DNA from: Flavobacterium laiguense
Lineage (GTDB): Bacteria; Bacteroidota; Bacteroidia; Flavobacteriales; Flavobacteriaceae
DNA: 64,000 nt
Assembly: GCF_003097655.1 (NCBI RefSeq)
Contig: NZ_QCZH01000002.1
Span: forward strand, 124,001-188,000
Direction of reading: 5' to 3'
Shown: positions 43,000 through 50,452 of the stretch, piece after piece
How the letters are laid out: each line of letters opens with the position of its first letter
Numbering within the stretch: position 1 is the first letter of the stretch
The notes under the pieces: generated by a model
The model's database searches: none
Told to the model about the DNA's origin: nothing
The model's input: only the letters and a program-made list of their open reading frames with translations
Made by a program: the position numbers and the translations under genes

Positions 43000-43888
43000 A
43001 AACAGGGTATAAAATTTTCCTTGCTGTTCCTTCAAAACATTCGTGTAAGGAATGCGTAGTTCTACTCATTGCGACCATCAACGGACTATTCTTTCCGTCA
43101 ATAAAAACATCTATACTGGCAATACTTAACAATTGTTTTTTAATATCGGTTGTCAATTCGTCATACGAATCTTCGGTTTCCATAATGTGACACACAATCA
43201 AGTCCACGTACGGGCGATAGGGCTCCATAATATCGTCGGCAAGGCAATAGGAGTTGTATTTGTTGCGGTGAAAGATTCCTAAAGTAGGTAACATTCCAGA
43301 ACTGACAATTGCTCTTGCCGTAATCGCTCTCAAAATGGCATAGCCATAATTCAATAAATTATTGGGCGGAATTCCTTTTTGTCCTCTAGTAAAATCGTCT
43401 ACCGTGATGAGGTTTTGCCAATAATAAACAGCTGCTCTGGATTCGTGATTGAGTGCATCTCCCGATGTAACTTCTTTTGCCCAAAGCTCCATTTTTCGGC
43501 ATGGGATTCCTTTTTCTTTGAGCAGCCCCGCTTGGTTCATGATTTTGGCACTTATGGTTTGTTGCCACAAATTCTTTTTGAGAGGAACAGAAGCATTAAT
43601 CTGGTTTTTAAAACGCTCTGTTTGTTCTGTATGTCCGTTGAGTGGCATTAACAAACCTATTGGCAAATGATACTGGTCGCAATTGATTAAAGCAACATTG
43701 TTATTGGTTAGTTTTTCGAGTAAACCATTGGTAATTGTGATTTGTTGATTTTCCAGAACGATAACACCAATATCTTCAATAGCCACGGTTTTGGTTTCTT
43801 GTTCCTTGTCGGGATAAGAGATTACTATTTGCTCGTTTTTTGTGCTCAAATAAGCGGGATTGCCGAAGAAAAGGGTACGTTTTATCAT
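42992..43888 (-). CDS. cas1: CRISPR-associated integrase Cas1, subtype II
   Basis: A 298-residue integrase for spacer acquisition. The N-terminal beta domain starts MIKRTLFFGNPAYLSTKNEQ, and GVIVLENQQITITNGLLEKL is typical of type II Cas1. The metal-binding catalytic residues are E149 (LNHESRAA), H207 (GIFHRNKYNSYCLADD) and the acids at 218-222 (ADDIMEPYRP). The length is normal and no lesion is seen. It is separated from cas9 by the transposase unit, so cas1-cas2 may have their own promoter or depend on read-through from cas9. Confidence 0.97.
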   Translation of the reverse strand: MIKRTLFFGNPAYLSTKNEQIVISYPDKEQETKTVAIEDIGVIVLENQQITITNGLLEKLTNNNVALINCDQYHLPIGLLMPLNGHTEQTERFKNQINASVPLKKNLWQQTISAKIMNQAGLLKEKGIPCRKMELWAKEVTSGDALNHESRAAVYYWQNLITVDDFTRGQKGIPPNNLLNYGYAILRAITARAIVSSGMLPTLGIFHRNKYNSYCLADDIMEPYRPYVDLIVCHIMETEDSYDELTTDIKKQLLSIASIDVFIDGKNSPLMVAMSRTTHSLHECFEGTARKILYPVYV

Positions 43889-43982
43889 TTTTTTGAATTT
43901 ACAAAATTATAATCAGCTGTTTATAAATGAAAATAATTCACTAAAACATTAGGTTAAAGCCTTTTAAACTCATTTTTTTATT

Positions 43983-44009
43983 GAATGGGCTAAAGCCCAA
44001 TCCTATTGA
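43983..44009. repeat. REP-like palindrome, left outer copy
   Basis: Identical to 44731-44757 over 27 bases; its core GGGCTAAAGCCC (43987-43998) is a near-perfect palindrome. Confidence 0.88.
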
Positions 44010-44048
44010 ATCCTATAACTTTTGAATTACCTCCAACTTTTGAATTGT

Positions 44049-44076
44049 GAATTGCCTCCAGCTTTAGCTGGAGGGG
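44049..44076. repeat. REP-like palindrome, left inner copy
   Basis: The 28-base unit containing CCTCCAGCTTTAGCTGGAGG is identical to 44622-44649. The 11 bases TTGTGAATTGC overlapping its start (44045-44055) equal the 5' part of the CRISPR repeat, but most of that match is the repeat unit itself. Confidence 0.85.
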
Positions 44077-44112
44077 GGATATGATAATAATGTAAATGGC
44101 TTTAGCCAAATT

Positions 44113-44544
44113 CTATTCTTTTTGAAATTTATATTTAGCAATAAATTCGTTGTATTCTTCTTCAAATGTTTGTTTGCTATGGTGTTCTTCTTGGTTTCTA
44201 ATGTAATTTCTAACTTTATCAAGCATAGATTCCGAAACAGAAACGGCAAAATATTCATCTTGCCATTCAAATTTAGCTAAACACAATTTACTTTTGTTAA
44301 TCCAAAAAGAAGATTCCCCTTTTATGAGTTGCATAATTTTTTGAATGGTTTGATCTGCTCCTATAGAAATCAAACAATGACAATGATCTGAATATCCATT
44401 AACATGATCAACAAAAATCCTTTTCTCTTGGGCATTTTCTTTAATATGATGCCAAACCTTTTGTCTTAATTCTTTGCTGTCCAAAAAAGGAATTCTGTTT
44501 TTTGTACTCCAAACAAAATGGATGTAGGTTTTGATATAAGGCAT
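44113..44544 (-). CDS. REP-associated tyrosine transposase (Y1 HUH, IS200/IS605-like)
   Basis: A 143-residue single-strand transposase. MPYIKTYIHFVWSTKNRIPF is the standard start of this group. The HUH metal motif is H54-C-H56 (YSDHCHCLISIGADQT). WQDEYFAVSVSESMLDKV is characteristic, and Y114 in VRNYIRNQEEHH is the catalytic tyrosine. It appears complete and potentially active. No TnpB partner is present. The flanking palindromes mark it as a domesticated-type RAYT rather than a classic IS200. Its upstream region carries a CRISPR-repeat-like segment. Confidence 0.92.
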   Translation of the reverse strand: MPYIKTYIHFVWSTKNRIPFLDSKELRQKVWHHIKENAQEKRIFVDHVNGYSDHCHCLISIGADQTIQKIMQLIKGESSFWINKSKLCLAKFEWQDEYFAVSVSESMLDKVRNYIRNQEEHHSKQTFEEEYNEFIAKYKFQKE

Positions 44545-44547
44545 AAT

Positions 44548-44571
44548 TTGTATTTTAAATTGCTTATAATT
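44548..44571. other. CRISPR-repeat-like segment upstream of the transposase gene
   Basis: TTGTATTTTA (44548-44557), AATT, then GCTTATAATT (44562-44571). The two 10-mers are exact copies of adjacent parts (positions 21-30 and 31-40) of the CRISPR repeat, in the same orientation and order, split by four bases. It may be a decayed repeat relic or chance in AT-rich DNA. Confidence 0.45.
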
Positions 44572-44601
44572 TTTGAATTTTCTGTTTTATCAATTGCCTC
44601 C

Positions 44602-44619
44602 TCCCGATAATTATCGGGA
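44602..44619. repeat. Perfect 18-base palindrome inside the RAYT flank
   Basis: TCCCGATAATTATCGGGA is its own reverse complement and is inserted next to a partial copy of the inner REP unit (CAATTGCCTCC). Confidence 0.85.
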
Positions 44620-44621
44620 TT

Positions 44622-44649
44622 GAATTGCCTCCAGCTTTAGCTGGAGGGG
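44622..44649. repeat. REP-like palindrome, right inner copy
   Basis: Identical over 28 bases to 44049-44076 and in the same orientation. Confidence 0.85.
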
Positions 44650-44730
44650 ATTAATATATTTTGATTTGAATAGGCTTTAGCCGAAATGTTTTTTTGCTAA
44701 AGCCTTTTGTGCTTAATACTAATTTTATTT

Positions 44731-44757
44731 GAATGGGCTAAAGCCCAATCCTATTGA
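44731..44757. repeat. REP-like palindrome, right outer copy
   Basis: Identical over 27 bases to 43983-44009, in the same orientation; it lies 19 bases beyond the cas9 stop. Confidence 0.88.
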
Positions 44758-44776
44758 TTTTTGAAAGAATAATTTA

Positions 44777-47700
44777 TTATCGGATGTTTCTTTTAATTTT
44801 TCCAAGTCTATCAATTTCTAGTTTCCAACAAACGGATTTAATCATTATTGGTTTTTCTTTTTCATCATAAATAGTATTTGAATTGTTAAATTCAAGCATT
44901 CGTTCATTTTTATTATTTGAACCATTTTCATTAGAAATTATTTCTTTTGAATAATTATTAGAAACAAAATGACCTTCTCCACTAGTACAACTTACAAATT
45001 TATATATGCGTTCTGTTTGCTCTTTTGATAGTTTATCAAAATTAATTGTAGTTATGTTTTCTTTTTCGTCTTCTGTGGGTACATAAACTAAATCATTTGG
45101 AGAAAGAGTAAATAAAAGATAATTTCCATTTTCATCTATTTCTAGAGCAGAACATAATCCTTGTTTTTGTCTTTCAATTACTTCATTGAAAGGAATGGTT
45201 TTATAATTTCGTTTCCCGTTTTCATCTTGATAAATTGCAAAAAATAAGTTTGTTCCTTTGGCGGTTTCAACATATTTATCTGTTTTTCTACCTGTCTGTC
45301 CAAGTGAAAATCGTTTACTTTCTTCGAAAATACGAACTTTTTTTATAGGCTGGTGATTTTTGCCATTATTGAGTGCTATAATGTTTTTGTTTAATTCATC
45401 TATACCTATTTCTGAAAAAGCTACTTCATGTGGAGCTATCTTTTTTCCATTTTCGTCTATTGCATTTTGATACAATTCCTGTTTCAGATGATTTAAAAGA
45501 ATCTTCTGAATTCCTGTATCTGTTATCTTTTCTATCTTTTTTTCATCAAACGTAATATCTAAATTATTTCGTTCTCTAGTAGCTGTGGCCTCTATGGTTT
45601 CATAAATTTGAACTTTATCAATAGCTTTTCCATCAATCATTACAGGAAAAGCTTTGAGGTGCTTTTTTAAACCATCACTATTATTAGGATATTGCTTGAT
45701 TTTTGCAACTAGCTGTTTTTTAATTTCCTTGTCAACAATCAATCCTATTTGTTCAATAGCATTTGCAATAGTAATATGACTTTGTTTAATTCGCTTTAAA
45801 AATACTTTTCCACTCACGGTTTCTGCGTGCATTGGTTTTCTAATCGCCCAGTTATCTCCTTTTACTTGTTTAGTTGTGATTTTTTTCATTGCGCCATCTT
45901 CTTCTTTCCAAACTTGATATTTGTTTACCGCTTTATTGATAACTCTAGTGTTTTGTTTGAAGCTGATGATGGTTTGATTTAGTATGTCTTTAGCATCTTT
46001 AGTGAAGTTAGTCCATGGTTTATGAAATTCTTTAGCTATTAGTTTCTTTTCTTCACAAAGTGTTCCGTCGTGATTGTCTTTTGTTATAATTTGTTCTTGT
46101 TGAACTCTTAATTTAGAAACCAATGAATAGTTTTTTCTCTCGGAGTTCATTGAATTCAAGTAATTTACGTGATCTTTTGTTACACAAGCTATAACCAATG
46201 CATCGAGAGCGTGATGGCGATGGTCAATTCTTTTTTTAGAAAATCCTTTGGCTATTTCATCTGGAACTGTTGCTTGAAAAACATTTTTTCCAAATTTGTT
46301 TTCCCAATTCCCAAACTTATTACTGTTTGTTAATGCATTTAGTCTTTCAAAACGAGGCGTAACAATATGATTCCAAACATCATTCAAGCCCCAGTCTTGT
46401 TTCATTTTTGAAGTTATTGAACCATTTAAGGAAACAATATGTTTTGAGGTTACTTCTTGTTCATCGTCTTCTCTAACTATTTTACTCAAAAGATTTTTTA
46501 CAATCTTACTGATGTATTTAGTGTCATTTAATTGTCTTTCGATAAATTTTTCTGGTATTTCTTCACTTAGTAATCTTTTTTGCTTGTTTTTATTTTTACT
46601 GTAATAGCTAGTGATGTGTTGGTTATAAGATTCTTTAGTGAATATTTTAACTGTTTTTCCACCAGTTAGGGTTACAATTCTATCTTCGTTTTTTAAGATA
46701 AATTCTAATGCGGTCTTATTTCCTTTCAAATCATTTACTTCAGATTCACAAATGACTTTATTTGATAATGAATCATCAAATAATCTTGATTGTGGGATAA
46801 TATGTTCGATTTGATATTTTGTAGTAAACAAATCACTTAATGGAATTAATTTTCCTGTATATGGTGAAATATAACCTTGTTCCAGCCAAAGTTTATATTT
46901 GATAATTTCAGAAGTTGTTGGTTTCGCATTTTTCCTAATTTTCTCAATGTCTTCTAATTTTTCTTTTCTGTTTTCACTACTATAAACTCCTTCTTCGTAA
47001 ATTTTTAGAATCTCTTGCTGACTTGGGGAATAAGGGCGAACATCATTAACTCCATCATTTTTCAATTCCGTTAAAATGGCTTTGATTCGTAAGTTTGTAT
47101 TTTCGTTTTGATTGATATTGTCAGTAATTCTTTTTCTATCCGCAGCATTATTCTTCATCTCACGACCTAATTCAATATGAATTTCGTTAAAGAAGTTTTC
47201 TCGACCTTCTCCATAATGTTGCCAAATATCTTTTACAACTCGTAAAGTTTCTGTAATAACTTGTTCAACTATTGGATTTCGGAGGGAATGTTGTTTGAAA
47301 TCGTGTTTCAAAAAGGACTCAATATCTGCAGGAGTTTTCCATTTTGAAATATCACTAGCTTCACTGTGTCTGTCGTATATTAAATAAGATGCTTGGTAGG
47401 TATTTAAGCCTTTATTGAATTCAGTACATTTTATAAAACTTTTTAAAACTTGTTTAGGAATGTCGCTATCAGATACTTTTTCAAGAATTGATGGGTCATA
47501 ATTTATAGATTCTAATCTTTCTTTAATGAAGCTTATTTTTGCTGTAACTTTATTAGAAATAGCATCTTCATTCCAAGTTTTATCTCTTCTCATTAAAGTC
47601 AATAACTTCTTTATTGCTTTTTCTGAATAAGAGCCATAATCTTTTTTATAAGGTTTTAATTTTGAAAAATTTGCTATAAATTCCTCGGGTAAATTATGTC

Positions 47701-49414
47701 GTTTAGCAAAAGTGGTAATTGCTTTTGTAATTTCGATTTTATCAGTAACCGAATATAAAATATGCCATAAATCTTGAGTGGTTTTGGCATCAAAAAAAGT
47801 TTTATCTACATCAATCTTTACGATGGCATTCAAAAATTGATTTCTGGTTTCGTTACAAGGATAGATCTTGTCTTCTACAAAATTCCATCTGAATTTATCT
47901 TCTTTTAATTTGAATTTTGAATAGGCTAAAAATTGTTTTTGACTGATTTCTGCTTTATCATTTAGCCAATTGAATAATTCTACTAAATCCTCTTCCGTTT
48001 TTAAATAATCAATCGTTACATCAATATCGTCTATGATTTCTTTTTTAAAAATTTTAAGGTTTTTGACAAATTGTAATAATCGGAATTCTTGAAAAATAGG
48101 ATTTGATTTTGCAATACATTTTAGAGGTTTTAAAATTTGCTTTCCATTACTATCTTTTACTAAAACACCTTTTTTATCTTTAATAGGCCTGTGTTCTAAA
48201 CTACAATCACTAATCAAAGAAGTCTTGCTTTTTAATGGGCGTTGATAAAAAATAATATCATCTAAAAATAAATAGTCAAAACCTCTGTCTTTAATATTAC
48301 TTTTGTGAGAATCATTATGTCTGTACAGTTCATCAATACACTTTTTATAAAGATTTCGATCTGTTAAAATAGCTGAATGGAATTCTATTTGGGTCTTAAT
48401 AATTTTCGATATTTCATCTTTATAGAACTTTCTTTCAATCGTTCGAACTAATTCGCCTTTTATTTTTTGATTTGGATTTTTTAAAAGTTCATCATAGATA
48501 TAAGAACCAACTGATTTTCCGCTTTGGTTAATAGTTTGTTCTGTTCTGATTTTTCTTAATCCCCAATCATCTTCTTTTGGAGATCTAAAACTTCTCTTTT
48601 CTTCATTGTCTTTGTTGAGTTTTACAGTTCCGTCATCATTTAACTCGGTAGTCACAATAAAATTCTTTTGTTTACCAACCCAGTCAAATAATGCGATTTT
48701 GCTTTCACGTTTATAAATCCAGCCGTTTTCAAGAATCACGTTGTACCATATACCTGATTTTCCCTTTTCTCTTTCAATTACATCCACAACCGTAAGGGTA
48801 TGAAACTCTTCTAGTTTATTTTTGTTTTCTTCTTGTTCCTCTCCACGCAATTGATAATACCCTCTTTTTTGATTGAAGTTCAGTAATATCCAGGCAAGTT
48901 CTTCTTTGGATATTTTTTTTGTTAATGCTTTTTTTCTCAAATAATAAATAGTCCAATCATAAGGGATTTTTTTTAAATCAGGATATATTAATTTGAATTC
49001 AGAAAGCATTTCTTGGTGGCTCTCTAAAAATAAAAATTGGTTTTTACCGTTTTCATTTTTATAAAAAGATAATTTTTCTTCTCTTTCAGGTTTAAATTGC
49101 CCAAACTTTTTATCAAAATCGATTACTTCGGAATAATGTTTAGGTAGAAAATCAAGGATATTTAGAATTCTGTGAAGTCGCTCTCTTCTTAATAGAAAGC
49201 GTTGAACTAATCTTCTAGTTCCGCGATATTTTGTTCTTTCCGCAGTTTGAGAAATAGAAACTCCACTGTCAAATTTACCAAGTACATCTTGGCTCATAGG
49301 GATTATTCGACTTCCTAATCCTTCAATGTTTCCTAGTTTATTGTCGAAGTCATTATTGGTTAACGCCCACCCAATACTATTCGTCCCTAAATCCAATCCT
49401 AATATTTTCTTCAT
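44777..49414 (-). CDS. cas9: CRISPR-associated endonuclease Cas9, type II-C
   Basis: A 1545-residue RNA-guided nuclease. RuvC-I begins KKILGLDLGTNSIGWAL with D8. The Arg-rich bridge helix is RRLVQRFLLRRERLHRIL. RuvC-II has E748 (IHIELGREMKNN). The HNH domain has H871 in YQIEHIIPQSRLFDDSLSN. RuvC-III has H1068 and D1071 (DHRHHALDALVIAC). All catalytic residues are intact and there is no frameshift. No csn2 or cas4 is nearby, so the subtype is II-C. It is longer than small II-C enzymes (about 1000-1100 residues) but in the range I know for Bacteroidota Cas9. The tracrRNA lies divergently upstream. Confidence 0.98.
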   Translation of the reverse strand: MKKILGLDLGTNSIGWALTNNDFDNKLGNIEGLGSRIIPMSQDVLGKFDSGVSISQTAERTKYRGTRRLVQRFLLRRERLHRILNILDFLPKHYSEVIDFDKKFGQFKPEREEKLSFYKNENGKNQFLFLESHQEMLSEFKLIYPDLKKIPYDWTIYYLRKKALTKKISKEELAWILLNFNQKRGYYQLRGEEQEENKNKLEEFHTLTVVDVIEREKGKSGIWYNVILENGWIYKRESKIALFDWVGKQKNFIVTTELNDDGTVKLNKDNEEKRSFRSPKEDDWGLRKIRTEQTINQSGKSVGSYIYDELLKNPNQKIKGELVRTIERKFYKDEISKIIKTQIEFHSAILTDRNLYKKCIDELYRHNDSHKSNIKDRGFDYLFLDDIIFYQRPLKSKTSLISDCSLEHRPIKDKKGVLVKDSNGKQILKPLKCIAKSNPIFQEFRLLQFVKNLKIFKKEIIDDIDVTIDYLKTEEDLVELFNWLNDKAEISQKQFLAYSKFKLKEDKFRWNFVEDKIYPCNETRNQFLNAIVKIDVDKTFFDAKTTQDLWHILYSVTDKIEITKAITTFAKRHNLPEEFIANFSKLKPYKKDYGSYSEKAIKKLLTLMRRDKTWNEDAISNKVTAKISFIKERLESINYDPSILEKVSDSDIPKQVLKSFIKCTEFNKGLNTYQASYLIYDRHSEASDISKWKTPADIESFLKHDFKQHSLRNPIVEQVITETLRVVKDIWQHYGEGRENFFNEIHIELGREMKNNAADRKRITDNINQNENTNLRIKAILTELKNDGVNDVRPYSPSQQEILKIYEEGVYSSENRKEKLEDIEKIRKNAKPTTSEIIKYKLWLEQGYISPYTGKLIPLSDLFTTKYQIEHIIPQSRLFDDSLSNKVICESEVNDLKGNKTALEFILKNEDRIVTLTGGKTVKIFTKESYNQHITSYYSKNKNKQKRLLSEEIPEKFIERQLNDTKYISKIVKNLLSKIVREDDEQEVTSKHIVSLNGSITSKMKQDWGLNDVWNHIVTPRFERLNALTNSNKFGNWENKFGKNVFQATVPDEIAKGFSKKRIDHRHHALDALVIACVTKDHVNYLNSMNSERKNYSLVSKLRVQQEQIITKDNHDGTLCEEKKLIAKEFHKPWTNFTKDAKDILNQTIISFKQNTRVINKAVNKYQVWKEEDGAMKKITTKQVKGDNWAIRKPMHAETVSGKVFLKRIKQSHITIANAIEQIGLIVDKEIKKQLVAKIKQYPNNSDGLKKHLKAFPVMIDGKAIDKVQIYETIEATATRERNNLDITFDEKKIEKITDTGIQKILLNHLKQELYQNAIDENGKKIAPHEVAFSEIGIDELNKNIIALNNGKNHQPIKKVRIFEESKRFSLGQTGRKTDKYVETAKGTNLFFAIYQDENGKRNYKTIPFNEVIERQKQGLCSALEIDENGNYLLFTLSPNDLVYVPTEDEKENITTINFDKLSKEQTERIYKFVSCTSGEGHFVSNNYSKEIISNENGSNNKNERMLEFNNSNTIYDEKEKPIMIKSVCWKLEIDRLGKIKRNIR

Positions 49415-49530
49415 TTTTATAGCTGTATTTTTGATAAATTTTCTCTAACTGTAAATTAATCCCTAAATTTAATCAAAAGAAAATTAATTAGTTTACGGAA
49501 AACCACATACAAATAATAAAACTTTTGTTG

Positions 49531-49538
49531 TATCATTG
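49531..49538 (+). promoter_or_regulatory. Candidate -7 element of the tracrRNA
   Basis: TATCATTG differs from TAnnTTTG at one base. A start point a few bases downstream would place the RNA 5' end at the beginning of the anti-repeat (49542). No clear -33 element. Confidence 0.4.
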
Positions 49539-49541
49539 TAC

Positions 49542-49624
49542 TACAATTTTGAAGCAATTCACAATAAGGATTATTCCGTTGTGAAAACATTCAAAGCGGC
49601 ATCCTCACGGTTGTCGCTTTTTTT
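49542..49624 (+). ncRNA. tracrRNA of the type II-C system
   Basis: The anti-repeat at 49542-49564 (TACAATTTTGAAGCAATTC plus ACAA) is complementary to the first 24 bases of the CRISPR repeat apart from one missing A and the terminal base. It is followed by AATAAGGATTATTCCG (nexus-like region) and a TGT-GAAA-ACA hairpin. A terminator stem comes last: AAAGCGGCATCC pairs with GGTTGTCGCTTT, and the T-run ends at 49624. Order and spacing resemble Neisseria tracrRNA (ACAATAAGG after the anti-repeat). It lies upstream of cas9 in the opposite direction. The ends are estimated to within several bases. Confidence 0.92.
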
Positions 49625-49630
49625 ATGCAG

Positions 49631-49664
49631 AAAGCCCTCAAATGGAATTCCATTTGAGGGCTTT
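49631..49664. terminator. Perfect 34-base palindrome, bidirectional terminator
   Basis: AAAGCCCTCAAATGGAA (49631-49647) and its exact complement (49648-49664) meet without a spacer, so about four central bases form the loop. It lies between the tracrRNA end and the aroE stop and can terminate both. Confidence 0.88.
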
Positions 49665-49702
49665 TGTATTTTATAAATCTAAGGTGTAACGAGTCAGCTA
49701 TT

Positions 49703-50452
49703 CTACTTATTCCAAATCTTCCAGGCTTTCTCTGCTTGAAAAATAAGCATGTCCAATCCATTTTTTATTTGTGCGCCTTGTGCTTTGGCTTTTTTGAGGA
49801 ATTGCGTTTCTGCAGGATTGTAAATCAAGTCGTAAGCAATGTGTTTGTCTGTAAAGTATTCGTATGGGATAAGCGGGAATAAATCGATATTAGGGCTAGT
49901 TCCCACCGGTGTGCAGTTGATAATGATTTGATAATTGTCAAATGTGGTGGCGTTTATTCTATTGTAATCGATAGAGTTGTCTTTGGCCTCACGTGAGACA
50001 AAAGTATAGGCAATTTTTAACTGGTCTAAGGCGAAAGCAACGCCTTTTGAAGCGCCACCTGTACCCAAGATCAATGCTTTTTTGTGATGCGACTGCAATA
50101 AAGGTTCCAATGATTTTTTGAAACCATAATAATCGGTATTGTAGCCTTTTAGTTTTCCTTTTTTGGTGAATTTTATAGTATTGACCGCTCCAATTTGAGA
50201 AGCGTTTTTTGATAATTTATCCAAAAAAGGAATCACTGTTTCTTTGTAAGGAATAGTAACGTTTAATCCGCTAAGATCCGTATTGTTTTTTCTTAATTCA
50301 GTAAAAAAGTTTATTTCAGGAATGTCAAAATTCTCGTATGAACAATCTGTAAAATGCTCATTGCTGAACTTTTCTGTAAAATATCCTTTTGAAAAGGAAT
50401 AACTAATGTTACGACCTAATAAACCAAAACGTTTTCTTGTTACTTCAATCAT
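49703..50452 (-). CDS. aroE: Shikimate dehydrogenase
   Basis: A 249-residue NADP-dependent enzyme of the shikimate pathway that reduces 3-dehydroshikimate. FGLLGRNISYSFSKGYF binds substrate (the S-x-S element), LSGLNVTIPYKETVIPFLD holds the catalytic Lys and GAVNTI follows. ALILGTGGASKGVAFAL is the nucleotide-binding loop. NCTPVGTSP and NGLDMLIFQAEKAWKIW end the protein. The start ATG overlaps the stop of the upstream TPR gene by one base (TAATG), indicating translational coupling. Confidence 0.96.
   Translation of the reverse strand: MIEVTRKRFGLLGRNISYSFSKGYFTEKFSNEHFTDCSYENFDIPEINFFTELRKNNTDLSGLNVTIPYKETVIPFLDKLSKNASQIGAVNTIKFTKKGKLKGYNTDYYGFKKSLEPLLQSHHKKALILGTGGASKGVAFALDQLKIAYTFVSREAKDNSIDYNRINATTFDNYQIIINCTPVGTSPNIDLFPLIPYEYFTDKHIAYDLIYNPAETQFLKKAKAQGAQIKNGLDMLIFQAEKAWKIWNK

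Larger units (their letters stand above)
43983..44757 (-). mobile_element. REP-associated tyrosine transposase (RAYT) unit inserted between cas1 and cas9
   Basis: A 775-base unit bounded by identical 27-base direct repeats (43983-44009 and 44731-44757) that begin GAATGGGCTAAAGCCC. Inside these lie paired copies of a second palindrome and several further GGCTAAAGCC or GGCTTTAGCC cores (44098-44107, 44673-44682, 44697-44704). A single Y1 HUH transposase gene occupies the centre. This is the layout of a RAYT gene with its REP/BIME hairpins rather than an IS with long inverted repeats. It interrupts what is normally a compact cas9-cas1-cas2 operon. Confidence 0.82.

Noticed and set aside
42652..43035. 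Longer cas2 reading from 43035
   Set aside because: The extra 12 codons lie inside cas1 and precede the conserved first strand; the ATG at 42999 gives the usual short overlap.
44045..44055. TTGTGAATTGC match to the CRISPR repeat 5' end on the left side of the transposase unit
   Set aside because: Most of the match (GAATTGC) belongs to the REP unit, which also occurs in the right copy without the TTGTG part; too short to call a repeat relic alone.
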